Source of the DNA: Deltaproteobacteria bacterium
GTDB lineage: Bacteria; Desulfobacterota; Desulfarculia; Adiutricales; Adiutricaceae
NCBI GenBank assembly: GCA_031254895.1
Contig: JAIRTO010000079.1
Coordinates: 1 to 44,803, forward strand
Direction: 5' to 3'
Length of the DNA stretch: 44,803 nt
This document shows positions 1 to 9,268 of the stretch, piece after piece (within the stretch, counting starts at the first letter, position 1; each line of letters begins with the position of its first letter). The translations under genes and the position numbers were made by a program. The notes under the pieces were generated by a model. That model saw only the letters and a program-made list of their open reading frames with translations, had not been told where the DNA came from and ran no database searches.

Positions 1-58
1 CTTCAGGGATCCCTGGCTCATCGACGACGAGGAGGTCAACGCCGGCTTGACCATCTGA
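1..58 (+). CDS. 3' end of a plus-strand CDS (partial, ...FRDPWLIDDEEVNAGLTI*), product unknown
   Basis: Open frame from base 2 to TGA at 56-58; too short to identify. Confidence 0.35.
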   Translation, partial: FRDPWLIDDEEVNAGLTI

Positions 59-80
59 CACGCTCTTTTCTTTCTTTCGC

Positions 81-152
81 CGGCTGACTCCCTTTGTTCG
101 GCTGACTCCCTCTAGTCGGTTGGCTCCCTTTAGTCGGTTGACTCCCTTTGCT
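81..152. repeat. 18-bp tandem repeat, about 4 copies (CGGYTGRCTCCCTYTRKT)
   Basis: CGGCTGACTCCCTTTGTT / CGGCTGACTCCCTCTAGT / CGGTTGGCTCCCTTTAGT / CGGTTGACTCCCTTTGCT read directly. Confidence 0.85.
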
Positions 153-302
153 CGGGCGCCCCCCTTTTGCGAGCTCGCTTTCTGGCCGCCGCCGTCTCGG
201 CTCCGCCGCTCCCCGTTTTTAGCCTCCCCGCCGACTTCGTCCTCTTGCGGTCGCCTTCGTCCTCTTGTGGCCTATTTTTCGGCCAAAGACCCTAGTTCCT
301 CC

Positions 303-2552
303 TCACTCCTCTTCGTCATTTTCCCAAGCCAGCTCGCGTCTAGCCTCTTCGACGGCTTCCCGCAGATGACCGTTCCATAGTTCCTGATTGTCCAAAAGAT
401 CTCTGGCCAGCTCCACGGCCGCCGGCAACAGGGGCAGGTCTCTGGGCAGAGAGGCGACGTCGAACTCGGGCCAACCGCTTTGCTGCAAGCCCATTTCTTC
501 TCCAGGACCGCGCAGGGAAAGATCTTTTTCGGCCAACAGATAGCCGTCGCAGGTGTTTTGGACGGCTTCCAAACGTTCTTTGGTCTTGTCCGAGGCCAGC
601 TCGCCAGAGGGGACCAGAAGAAAATGCCCTTGCCCGCCGCCTCGGCCGATGCGGCCTCTGAGCTGGTGCAGCTGAGACAGGCCGAAGCATTCGGCGCCGT
701 AAGCCAGCATGACGTTGACCGCCGGCACGTCGACGCCGACTTCGACCATGGTGGTGGCCACGAGGATTCGGACGGCTCCTTGCCTGAACTTGTCGATGGC
801 CGCCCTTCGCGAGGACGGAGCCAGGCTGCGGTGCAGCAGGCCCACCTCGACGCCGGGGAGCATGGCTTTAAGTCTTTTGGCGACGACCGTCGCTTCCGGC
901 TTCTTCGATTTCGCCTTGGAGCCTTTTCCGAAGGGCCGCGCTGGGGCTTCGGGGCTCCCAAAATCAGTCTCTTCGGCTTCGAGGGCGGCCCATTTCGGGC
1001 TGGACGGCTGGGAGACGCCCTCTTCGTCGAAGAGAGGCTCGGCGGACGGGTCGCGGGAAGACGAGCTGATGCGAGGACAGACCACGAAGGCTTGCTCGCC
1101 CGCCGCGACGAAGGCGGCCAGATCGGCGAAGGCCTGGTCGGCGTCCTTCGCGGCGTAGACCCTGGTGACGGGTTGCCGCCGCCCCGGCAGGACGCCCTTG
1201 ATGGAGCTGATGTCCAGTCCGGCGTGGAGAATCGCCGACAGGCTGGAGGGAATGGGCGTGGCCGACAGCGACAAGACGTTCGTGTTCGGGTTTTTGTTCT
1301 GCAAAGCCAGTCTCATCTTGACGCCGAAGCGTTGCTGCTCGTCTATGACGACCAGAGAAAGCCGGCCGTAGGTCACGTCTCTGGAAGCCAGAGCCTGAGT
1401 GCCTATGACCAGGCAAGGAGAGGCGTCGGCCAGACGGGCCAGGGCCGCCCGTCGCTCGGCCTTTTTCATGAGCCCGGTCAGATGGACGACTTCGAAGCCC
1501 AGTTTTTCGCAGATTGGCTGGAAAAAATCCAAGTGCTGTCTAGCCAGGATTTCGGTCGGGGCCATCAGAGCCGCTTGACGGCCTTGGGCCAGTTCCGAGA
1601 TGGCCGCCGCCGCCGCGACCGCCGTCTTGCCGCAGCCGACTTCGCCTTGCAGAAGACGGTTCATGGGCGTCGGCTCGGCGAGGTCGATAAGGATCTCCCG
1701 GACGACTCTTTTTTGTTCCTCCGACGGGGCGAAAGGCAAAAGCGCGAAAAAGGCGTCGGCGGCATTTTGCGCTTCGGCGGGAACGACCGCCGGCGTTTGG
1801 CCGGCCATTTTCCGGGGCGAGCCGTAGAGAAGGGCCAGCCGCCAGAAAGCCAGCTCCAGAAGGCACAGTTTTTTGAAAGCCCGGCTCCCGCCGGGCTTGG
1901 GGAGAGTTCCTTTGGCCTCTGCCGGAGGGCGATGGATGGTTTTAAGATAATCGACGGGGTTTTGGAGAGCATGCCGCGCCAAGATTTCCTTCGGCAGAAG
2001 GTCGGGGACGTCGTTCAGCCTATCCAGAATCTGGCCGACGAGGTTGGCTCGGCGATTTGAGGTTAGTCGGCCTATGGGCGAATAGAGGGGAAAAACGCCG
2101 AAAAGGGAGGGCGGATTTTCCGTCTCCTGCCCGTCCGCTTCGGTGACGGTCGGGTGGGCGATGGAGGGGCGTCCGTTGTAGAAGCGGCATATTCCATAGA
2201 CGAAGTAGGAGCGGCCGGGCTTTAAAAGGCTCAAGGCCATCGGCAGGTTGCGAAACCAAACCACGGTCAGTCCGCTGCCGTCGTCGGCTCGCATGTTGAA
2301 GCGGACGAAAGAGCCGGCCGGGATCACGGACGAGGTCTCGCAGAAGAGTTTGACGAAGGCTTGTTCGCCGTCCTTCAGCTCGCCGGGCAGGAGAAGGCGT
2401 CGGCGGTCTTGATAGCCGGACGGCGGCCACAAAAGGATTTTTTTGGCGTCCGTCGCTCCCTTGCTCGCCAGTTCTTTGAGCGCCATGGGGCCGATGCCCC
2501 GAAACGAGCTGAGGGGCGCGGAGAAGACTTCATGCTTGGGGAAGAAAATCAT
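303..2552 (-). CDS. recG: ATP-dependent DNA helicase RecG
   Basis: 749 aa; Walker A (LLQGEVGCGKT), helicase motifs VIDEQQRFGV, LSLSATPIP, VATTMVEVGVDVP, QLHQLRGRIGRGG typical of RecG. Confidence 0.95.
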   Translation of the reverse strand: MIFFPKHEVFSAPLSSFRGIGPMALKELASKGATDAKKILLWPPSGYQDRRRLLLPGELKDGEQAFVKLFCETSSVIPAGSFVRFNMRADDGSGLTVVWFRNLPMALSLLKPGRSYFVYGICRFYNGRPSIAHPTVTEADGQETENPPSLFGVFPLYSPIGRLTSNRRANLVGQILDRLNDVPDLLPKEILARHALQNPVDYLKTIHRPPAEAKGTLPKPGGSRAFKKLCLLELAFWRLALLYGSPRKMAGQTPAVVPAEAQNAADAFFALLPFAPSEEQKRVVREILIDLAEPTPMNRLLQGEVGCGKTAVAAAAAISELAQGRQAALMAPTEILARQHLDFFQPICEKLGFEVVHLTGLMKKAERRAALARLADASPCLVIGTQALASRDVTYGRLSLVVIDEQQRFGVKMRLALQNKNPNTNVLSLSATPIPSSLSAILHAGLDISSIKGVLPGRRQPVTRVYAAKDADQAFADLAAFVAAGEQAFVVCPRISSSSRDPSAEPLFDEEGVSQPSSPKWAALEAEETDFGSPEAPARPFGKGSKAKSKKPEATVVAKRLKAMLPGVEVGLLHRSLAPSSRRAAIDKFRQGAVRILVATTMVEVGVDVPAVNVMLAYGAECFGLSQLHQLRGRIGRGGGQGHFLLVPSGELASDKTKERLEAVQNTCDGYLLAEKDLSLRGPGEEMGLQQSGWPEFDVASLPRDLPLLPAAVELARDLLDNQELWNGHLREAVEEARRELAWENDEEE

Positions 2553-5155
2553 TGAACGGTCAGAACCGCCGTGTCGGAAAATATTGTTCGGCCGGCCCGA
2601 AGGGCGGTGGCTTTGAGAACTTGTCGGCCTTTTTGCAAGGAGAGCGAGAAGGCGGCTCGTTTGGCCCCGCTCACGTTTCGGCGGTCGATTTGCCGGCCGT
2701 TTTGGGAGACGACCAGTTCGTCGACCTCGTCGGACAGCTGAACCACCGCCTCCAGCATCTGATACTCTTCAGGCAGACCTGGATCGAAGGCGTATATTTC
2801 GCCGTTTTTCGGAGTGACGAAGCCGAAGTCGGCCGAGAGGCCAACGATGGGGATCGAGGGCGAGTCCGCCGGCGAAGCCGACGATGCCGACGAGGCCGGC
2901 GAAGTCGGCCCGAGAGAGCCGCCGCTCTCCGGCGGACGGGCGGCTAAATCGGTTCGATCGATTCGGACGAACAGATCGTGTCGATGGTCGCATTGGATCT
3001 CAGGGGCGGATTCGGCCAAAAAATACTCTCGACGCCCGTTGGGGCAGTTGGGGCCAGTCAGCAAGCCGGAAACGGGACAGACGGATCTGATTTCCACGCC
3101 TTTGGGCGGGACGATTTTTTTGGGCGGGCGGAATTCGGCCATCAAATCGGCGGCCGCCCGCCAGAGGCGTCCGGCGCCCGTCAAGCCGCTGATTTGGCCC
3201 ATCGGGCGGGCCTGAAAATTGCCGGCCCAGACGCCTATGACGAAGCCGTCCGTATAGCCGAGACAGAAGTTGTCTCGGAAATTTTTGCTGGTTCCCGTCT
3301 TGACCGAAGAGGGGTAGGGCGTGGCCAAGGGGCCGCCCAGGCCGAAGCCCGTAGCCCGGGCCGCATCGTCGGAGAGGATGTCGGAAATGATGAAGGCCGT
3401 TTCTTCGCTGACGACCTGGCGGCCGGCGGAGTTTAAGGACGCGTCCTCCAAGGCGGGCGCGTCGCCCAAAATGGTTCGGTGGGGCTTGAGCCTCCCCCCG
3501 TCGGCCAAAGCCGCATAGGCGTCGACGAGGGACAAAAGGGTCACTTCTCCGCCGCCCAGAGCCAGAGCCAAGCCGTAATGGCTCACGTCTTCGGAGAGAG
3601 AGGTCAACCCCAGGTCGCGCAGGAATTCCAAAACTTCGTCGAGCCCCATATGGGCGGTCAGATTGACGGCCGGCAGGTTTAAGGAGCTGGCCAGGGCCGT
3701 TCTGACCGGCACCGGACCGAAATTCTGACCTGAGTAATTGCGCGGAGAATAGGAGCCGCCGGGGAAAAGGTAGTCCTCCGGCTCGTCGTTCATCAAAGTG
3801 GAGGCGGTGATCAGTTTCTGATCCAGGCCATAGGCGTAAATGAACGGTTTCAGAGCCGAGCCGGGTTGTCTGGGGACGACGACTCCGTCTATTTGTCCTT
3901 CCCGGCCGTCGAAAAAGTCGGCCGAGCCTAAGTAGGCCAGAATCTCGCGTTCCGGGACGCTCATGACGACTAAGGCCACTTGCGTGAGTCCCAGACCTCG
4001 GTATTTTTCCACTGTTTGGGCGGCCAAATTTTCCAAGCTGGTCTGCAGATCCAAATCTATGGTCGAGCGGAGCAGTCGGGGAGGATCCTCGCCCAGATCG
4101 GCGGCCAGATGGGCCATCAGGTGCGGCGCCAAAAAAGCCCGATGAGGAGGATTGAAGACGATTTCTTCTGCCAAAGCTCTGGCTTCTTCCGATTCGGAGA
4201 GATGTCCTCGATCCGCCAGCCGTCGGATGACGTGTTTTTGGCGTCTTTCTTGAGCCGGGGAAAGACGGCCTGGCCGTCCCGGCGAAGCGGGCAGGGCGGC
4301 CAGGAAGCAAGATTCGGCGGGAGACAGGTTTTTGACGGATTTGCCCAAGAGAGATTTGGCCGCCGCCCCGAAACCCAAGTTTGGCCCGCCGACCGGGACG
4401 GAATTGAGATAGAAAGATAAAATTTCCTCTTTGGAGTGATGACGCTCGATGAGGACGGCCAGCCAAATCTCCTTCAATTTTCGGGTTATGGTTCTGCCTG
4501 ATCCCGCCTGGCCGAGGGAAAGACGGGCCAGCTGCATGGTTATCGTTGACCCGCCGCTGACTATGCGGCCAGCGGAGACGTTTTGACCTAAAGCTCTCAG
4601 GAGAGCCAGAGGATCGAAGCCGGGATGAAATCGAAAGCGACCGTCCTCAGCCGTCAGGACGGCTTCGATGAGGTGAGGCGAAAATTCCGACAGCGAGAAT
4701 TTTTCCAGACGACGATCGGGCGGCGGCAGGACTTCCCGCAAAGGCGTCCCATGGCGGTCGGTGATCGAGACGGTCCAGTCCCATCTTTCTTCGCCGGCCA
4801 AGGGATCTTCGAGCAAACCCAATAGAGCCCAAAAAACGGCGACGCCGACCAGAAAAGCCGTTCCGAAGGTCAGCGCTCTTTTAGGCTTGAGAAGAAAATG
4901 GAAGAAGGCTAAAAAAGCGGGGCGGGACGCGCCGACAGGAACGTCGTTCTTCCGCCGATCGGCTTGTTTTGTTTGTTTGGGTTGTTCAGTTTGTTCAGTT
5001 TGTTCAGTTTGTTCAGTTTGTTCAGTTTGGTCGGATTGGTCGGCTTGGTCGGCTTGGTCGGCTTGGTCGGCTTGGTCTGTTTGTTCGGCTTGATTGATCC
5101 GGTCCTGCCGGGACGTGACGTTTCGGTTTGCCTGGCTGAAAAGGAAAGTCGACAT
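2549..5155 (-). CDS. pbpC: Penicillin-binding protein 1C (transglycosylase/transpeptidase)
   Basis: 868 aa; GT51 motifs (LTAEDGRFRFHPGFDP, GGSTITMQLARL), transpeptidase motifs (QPGSALKPFIY, SVKTGTSKNFRDNF), C-terminal PBP1C-like domain. Low-complexity Q-rich N-terminus. Confidence 0.93.
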   Translation of the reverse strand: MSTFLFSQANRNVTSRQDRINQAEQTDQADQADQADQADQSDQTEQTEQTEQTEQTEQPKQTKQADRRKNDVPVGASRPAFLAFFHFLLKPKRALTFGTAFLVGVAVFWALLGLLEDPLAGEERWDWTVSITDRHGTPLREVLPPPDRRLEKFSLSEFSPHLIEAVLTAEDGRFRFHPGFDPLALLRALGQNVSAGRIVSGGSTITMQLARLSLGQAGSGRTITRKLKEIWLAVLIERHHSKEEILSFYLNSVPVGGPNLGFGAAAKSLLGKSVKNLSPAESCFLAALPASPGRPGRLSPAQERRQKHVIRRLADRGHLSESEEARALAEEIVFNPPHRAFLAPHLMAHLAADLGEDPPRLLRSTIDLDLQTSLENLAAQTVEKYRGLGLTQVALVVMSVPEREILAYLGSADFFDGREGQIDGVVVPRQPGSALKPFIYAYGLDQKLITASTLMNDEPEDYLFPGGSYSPRNYSGQNFGPVPVRTALASSLNLPAVNLTAHMGLDEVLEFLRDLGLTSLSEDVSHYGLALALGGGEVTLLSLVDAYAALADGGRLKPHRTILGDAPALEDASLNSAGRQVVSEETAFIISDILSDDAARATGFGLGGPLATPYPSSVKTGTSKNFRDNFCLGYTDGFVIGVWAGNFQARPMGQISGLTGAGRLWRAAADLMAEFRPPKKIVPPKGVEIRSVCPVSGLLTGPNCPNGRREYFLAESAPEIQCDHRHDLFVRIDRTDLAARPPESGGSLGPTSPASSASSASPADSPSIPIVGLSADFGFVTPKNGEIYAFDPGLPEEYQMLEAVVQLSDEVDELVVSQNGRQIDRRNVSGAKRAAFSLSLQKGRQVLKATALRAGRTIFSDTAVLTVQ
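4982..5089. repeat. 9-bp tandem repeat within pbpC, 12 units (TTGTTCAGT x5, TTGGTCGGM x5, two variants)
   Basis: Read directly; encodes (Q-T-E)n / (Q-A-D)n tripeptide repeats. Confidence 0.95.
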
Positions 5156-5533
5156 CGCTGGATTCCCTCCCCTCCGCCGGAAACAGGCGGGCCTTCCGGC
5201 GGACGAGCGCGGGGAAGAACCGCCTTTGGCCGAAAGAAGACGGCTGTTGGCCTTTTTGTTCGTTTAGATTAGTTGAGTTTATGGATAAAAGCTATAGTCG
5301 ACCAAAACGCGATCACTTCGAGGCGACTCAAAAAGCCTGTTCGCCAAAAAGCCGCGTCATTTCGCCTTGGAAAGTCTGGCGTCGGACGTTTTTGGCGGAT
5401 TTTTCGGCCTCGGAGCCGAGACGTCGTTTTTTTTTGGCCCCAAAATTCGTCGGCGCGGCCGTTTTTTGAAAAGGCCGTTATTCTGAGCTTCTAGGACGAC
5501 GACGTTCGGCTTGGCCGCTCTCCGAACTTTTCG

Positions 5534-5564
5534 CGCCGCGAGCGACAATCGTTCGCTCGCGGCG
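5534..5564. terminator. Strong hairpin (11-bp perfect stem CGCCGCGAGCG / CGCTCGCGGCG), possible terminator of fabD-small ORF unit
   Basis: Inverted repeat with 9-nt loop just 3' of the 67-aa minus-strand ORF; no good U-tract. Confidence 0.5.
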
Positions 5565-5574
5565 AAGGGACGGG

Positions 5575-5778
5575 TTATTTTTTAAAAATTGAGTTGATGA
5601 AGTTTCTGACGACCTTGTTGATGTTTCGGTTGACCACTGAGGAGATGATGTTCGCCGGGTTCAAGGAGCGGGGGACTTTTAAGCCGGCGTCCCAGGACTT
5701 GGTTTTGGCGGCGCGGGTTTTCTTGGCTCGCCTCTTTTGCGGCTTCGCGAAGAGGTTCTTTAAAGGATTCAGGTCCAT
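5575..5778 (-). CDS. Small very basic protein (67 aa), unknown function
   Basis: AAAGGAGACTTTC-ATG gives a good Shine-Dalgarno; immediately downstream of fabD; K/R-rich N-half and amphipathic C-terminus IISSVVNRNINKVVRNFINSIFKK. Confidence 0.6.
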   Translation of the reverse strand: MDLNPLKNLFAKPQKRRAKKTRAAKTKSWDAGLKVPRSLNPANIISSVVNRNINKVVRNFINSIFKK

Positions 5779-5796
5779 GAAAGTCTCCTTTTTCGG

Positions 5797-6699
5797 TCAT
5801 TTGCCCGCTGAGCGAATCTGAGCCTTGACCGACGGACCGAGGGTTTTGCGAAGCATCGAACCCAAATAAGATTTTGGCCAGCATTCCAAATAGACTTCCA
5901 CTCCGGCTTCGTTCAGGCTGGCCGTCGTTTTGGTCCAGAGAACCGGAGAAGTCATTTGCTTTTGGAGGGCTTTTTTAATTTCCTCCGGCTCGCTGGTCGG
6001 TTCGCCTAGGGCGTTGGGGACGACGGGAAAAAGGGGTTTTTCGAAAGCGGTCTCTTCCAGAATTTCGGCGAAGATCTGGGCCGGCTTTTCCATAAGGGGG
6101 CTGTGAAAAGCCCCGGTTACGGGCAAGGGCACGGCTTTTCCGCCTTTTTTCTCCACGAAGCGGAGGGCGGCGGCGACGGCTCGAGATTCGCCGGAGATGA
6201 CCGTCTGTTGGGGCGAGTTGAAGTTGGCGCAGACGACGACTCCTTCATGTCTGGCCAGTTCGCATAGCCCCTCCACCAGATCCGGATCCAGATTGAGGAC
6301 GGCGGCCATGCTGCCCTGGCCGCCTTCGGCGGCCCGAGCCATCAGCTCGGCTCGTTTGGCCACCAGCTCGAAAACCTTCTCTTCGGCAATGACGCCGGCC
6401 AGAGCCAGGGCTCCGAATTCTCCCAGAGAGTGACCGGCGGCGAAGGCCGGTTCATGACCGGCCAGCTTCAGCTGTCTGGCCGCCGCCAGATCCACGGCCA
6501 GAACGGCCAATTGGAGGTTTTCGGTTTTGTTGAGTTCCTCCAAGGGGCCTTCGTGGCTGAGGCGGGTGATCGGACGGGAGCTGGCCTGATCGGCCAGCTC
6601 GAAATACCGTCTGGAGCCTGGGTCGTTTTGGGCCCATTCCATCCCTTGTCCGACGAACTGTCCTCCCTGTCCCGGGAAGATGAAGGCTGTCTTGCTCAT
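5797..6699 (-). CDS. fabD: Malonyl-CoA:ACP transacylase
   Basis: MSKTAFIFPGQGGQFVGQG, active-site AAGHSLGEFGAL, VTGAFHSPLM; start set at MSKT rather than the longer ORF start. Confidence 0.93.
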   Translation of the reverse strand: MSKTAFIFPGQGGQFVGQGMEWAQNDPGSRRYFELADQASSRPITRLSHEGPLEELNKTENLQLAVLAVDLAAARQLKLAGHEPAFAAGHSLGEFGALALAGVIAEEKVFELVAKRAELMARAAEGGQGSMAAVLNLDPDLVEGLCELARHEGVVVCANFNSPQQTVISGESRAVAAALRFVEKKGGKAVPLPVTGAFHSPLMEKPAQIFAEILEETAFEKPLFPVVPNALGEPTSEPEEIKKALQKQMTSPVLWTKTTASLNEAGVEVYLECWPKSYLGSMLRKTLGPSVKAQIRSAGK

Positions 6700-6922
6700 G
6701 GCGTTTTCCGTTAGAGGGTCGATAATCCTTCGACCGAAAAAAGTCGAGGGATTTTTTGGCCTTTGGTTTTTTAGTTTAGAGTTTTTGGTTTCGAGTTTTT
6801 TTGGTTTCTGGCGCCAGGCGTCAAGCTTGAAGCATGGCGCTTCGCTCCTGCCCATAAGGGCCAAATAAGCGGCCGGCCTTTTTGGCCTATGAAGAGCGAA
6901 AGGTCTTTTGGACGACGAAAGC

Positions 6923-8863
6923 CTATCTTTTTTTCGCTTCCATGGCCAGGAGACCTCCGGCCAGGAGCATGTCCAACTGTCGACGAGAGACGTCTAATTT
7001 TACCTCAAATTTGACCTTTGCGGTGGAGTTTTCCATGGTCAGAACGGCTCCTGGCCGCAAACCCGCCGAGAAGCCCTTCAAAACCAGATCGTCGCCAGGG
7101 GAGAGCTTGGCCAAAACAAGCGGATCGACGAGCTCCAAAGGCAATATCCCGAAATTGCACAGGTTGGCCTTGTGGATTCTGGCGAAGCTGACGGCGACGA
7201 CGCCGCTGAGGCCCAGATAACGCGGGGCCAGCGCGGCGTGCTCGCGGCTCGAGCCCTGACCGTAGTTCCGGCCGGCCGCGACGAAGCCGGAGCCGGCCTT
7301 TTTCTGGCGTTCCGGATAAGTCGAATCGATGTTGGAGAAAATATAACGGGATATGGCCGGAATGTTGGAGCGAAGAGCCAGTATGTGAGCTCCGGCCGGC
7401 AGGATGTCGTCGGTGGTGACGTTGTCGGACAAAGCCAGCATGACCGGCCCGGCGATCGTCTCCGGGGGAGCCGAGAAGACGGGCAGAGGGGCGATGTTGG
7501 GCCCTCGGACGATCGCCGGCAGATCTTCCGGCGGAGCCGGCGGGGCCGGCGGCAGGATCATGGAATCGTCGATGACGAACTTGTCCGGCCAGACGACTTC
7601 GTAAGGGCGGCCGAAGGTTCTGGGATCGGTTATCGCGCCGGCCAAGGCCGACACGGCCGCCGTTTCCGGACTGACCAGATAAAGTTCGGCGGAAGGCGTG
7701 CCGCTGCGGCCAGGAAAATTGCGGTTCGAGGTGCGCAAGGAGACGCCTTTCGTTCTAGGGGCTTGACCTACTCCGTTGCAGAAGCCGCAGGCCGATTCCA
7801 TCATTCTGGCGCCGGCGGCGATCATGTCCGGAAGAGCGCCTCGGTTGGCCAGCTCCGTCAGAACCTGTTTCGACCCCGGGGCGATGATGAGGCTGACGTC
7901 CGGGTGCACCTTGTGCCCTTTCAGGATGGCGGCCACGGTCACCATGTCGGCGAAGGTCGAATTGGTGCAGGAGCCGATGGCCACCTGATCCACTTTGATT
8001 CCTTTCAAGGCCGAAACTTTCGCCACGTTGTCCGGGGAGGGCGGGGCGGCGGCCAGGGGCTCCAAAGTCGACAAATCTATGGTCAGATGGTCGTCGTAGG
8101 CTGCGTCAGGGTCGGCGGCCAGGGGCTGGTAGTCCTCTTCCCTGTTCTGACTCTTCAAAAAGGCCCTGGTCCTTTCATCCGACGGAAAGACGGCGGTGAC
8201 GGCTCCCGTCTCGATGCTCATGTTGGCCACGGTCGCTCTGTCGGGCACGGACAGGGAGGAGAGGCCAGGGCCGTCAAATTCCAAAATGGCGCCCCTCCCG
8301 CCGGAGACGGTGAGTCTTCTCAATATTTCCAGAGCCAAATCTTTGGGCCTGGTCCACTCGGGCAGAGACCCGGTCAGAACGAGGCGGATCACCTTCGGCA
8401 TGGGCAGAAAAAAGGGCCGTCCGCCCATGGCCACGGCCACGTCCAGACCTCCCGCGCCTATGGCCAGCTGGCCGACGGCTCCTCCGGTGGTGGTGTGACT
8501 GTCCGCGCCCAAGAGGGTCTCGCCGGGGGCGGCGAAACGTTCCAGATTGACCTGATGGCAGATGCCGTTGCCGGTTTTGGAGTAATGCAAGCCGAAACGC
8601 TTGGCCGCCGAGGCCAGAAAGGCGTGGTCGTCGGCGTTTTCGTAAGTGACTTGCAGGATATTGTGATCCGAGTAAATTAGAGAGCGTTTCGTCGCCGTTC
8701 GAGGAAATCCCAGAGCCTCGAACTGCAGCATGGCCATCTGACCGGTGGCGTCGTGGACTAGAGTCTGATCTATGGCGAGACCTATCTCCGTCCCGAGGAC
8801 GAGTTCGCCTTCTTTCAGATGAGCGGCCATTATTTTTCGCGTGATGTTTTGCGGAACGTTCAT
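6923..8863 (-). CDS. Aconitate hydratase
   Basis: 646 aa; IGSCTNSTFADM, ESACGFCNGVGQAPRTKGVSLRTSNRNFPGRSGT, DNVTTDDILPAG, YGQGSSREHAALAPRYLG. Confidence 0.93.
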   Translation of the reverse strand: MNVPQNITRKIMAAHLKEGELVLGTEIGLAIDQTLVHDATGQMAMLQFEALGFPRTATKRSLIYSDHNILQVTYENADDHAFLASAAKRFGLHYSKTGNGICHQVNLERFAAPGETLLGADSHTTTGGAVGQLAIGAGGLDVAVAMGGRPFFLPMPKVIRLVLTGSLPEWTRPKDLALEILRRLTVSGGRGAILEFDGPGLSSLSVPDRATVANMSIETGAVTAVFPSDERTRAFLKSQNREEDYQPLAADPDAAYDDHLTIDLSTLEPLAAAPPSPDNVAKVSALKGIKVDQVAIGSCTNSTFADMVTVAAILKGHKVHPDVSLIIAPGSKQVLTELANRGALPDMIAAGARMMESACGFCNGVGQAPRTKGVSLRTSNRNFPGRSGTPSAELYLVSPETAAVSALAGAITDPRTFGRPYEVVWPDKFVIDDSMILPPAPPAPPEDLPAIVRGPNIAPLPVFSAPPETIAGPVMLALSDNVTTDDILPAGAHILALRSNIPAISRYIFSNIDSTYPERQKKAGSGFVAAGRNYGQGSSREHAALAPRYLGLSGVVAVSFARIHKANLCNFGILPLELVDPLVLAKLSPGDDLVLKGFSAGLRPGAVLTMENSTAKVKFEVKLDVSRRQLDMLLAGGLLAMEAKKR

Positions 8864-8998
8864 GATGCTGTTTCCGGAGGAACCCCTTTGTTCTGGTTTT
8901 TGAGAAGAAGAAAATCCGGCCGCTTTTTCCCTTCAAGACTTTTCAGGGACATCGACGGCCGGAATCAATTGACGGTCGGGATCAGGCGACGGTCGGAC

Positions 8999-9037
8999 GA
9001 GCGCCTGCATCGAGCGCCTGCATCGAGCGCCTGCATC
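8999..9037. repeat. 13-bp tandem repeat x3 (GAGCGCCTGCATC)
   Basis: Three perfect copies in the aconitase-icd spacer. Confidence 0.9.
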
Positions 9038-9183
9038 GAGGCCTGTTTGTGGCGCATGTTTGTAGCTCATGTCTGGAGCGATAGCCCTGATTTCGAGGCC
9101 AAGGACGAAAGGCCGCCTTTCCCCCCTAGAGAGGCCGCTTTTTCCGGCGCCGCCGCTTTTCGGCCGACCGAACCAACAAAAGG

Positions 9184-9243
9184 GCGTCTTTTGAAGGAGC
9201 GTCTTTTGAAGGAGCGGCCTTTGAAGGAGCGGCCTTTTGAAGG
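9184..9243. repeat. 15-bp tandem repeat, about 4 copies (GCGTCTTTTGAAGGA and variants)
   Basis: Read directly. Confidence 0.85.
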
Positions 9244-9268
9244 GGGGCCCTTTTGGTCTCGAAGGCGG

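Noticed and set aside
480-2060. 526-aa plus-strand ORF antisense to recG
   Set aside because: Shadow ORF of a GC-rich minus-strand gene; Arg/Gly-rich with no recognisable domain. RecG on the other strand is unambiguous.
7172-8680. 502-aa plus-strand ORF antisense to aconitase
   Set aside because: Same codon-composition shadow effect; aconitase motifs on the minus strand are clear.
8999-9243. Tandem repeats as a CRISPR array
   Set aside because: Units are directly adjacent with no unique spacers and no cas genes.
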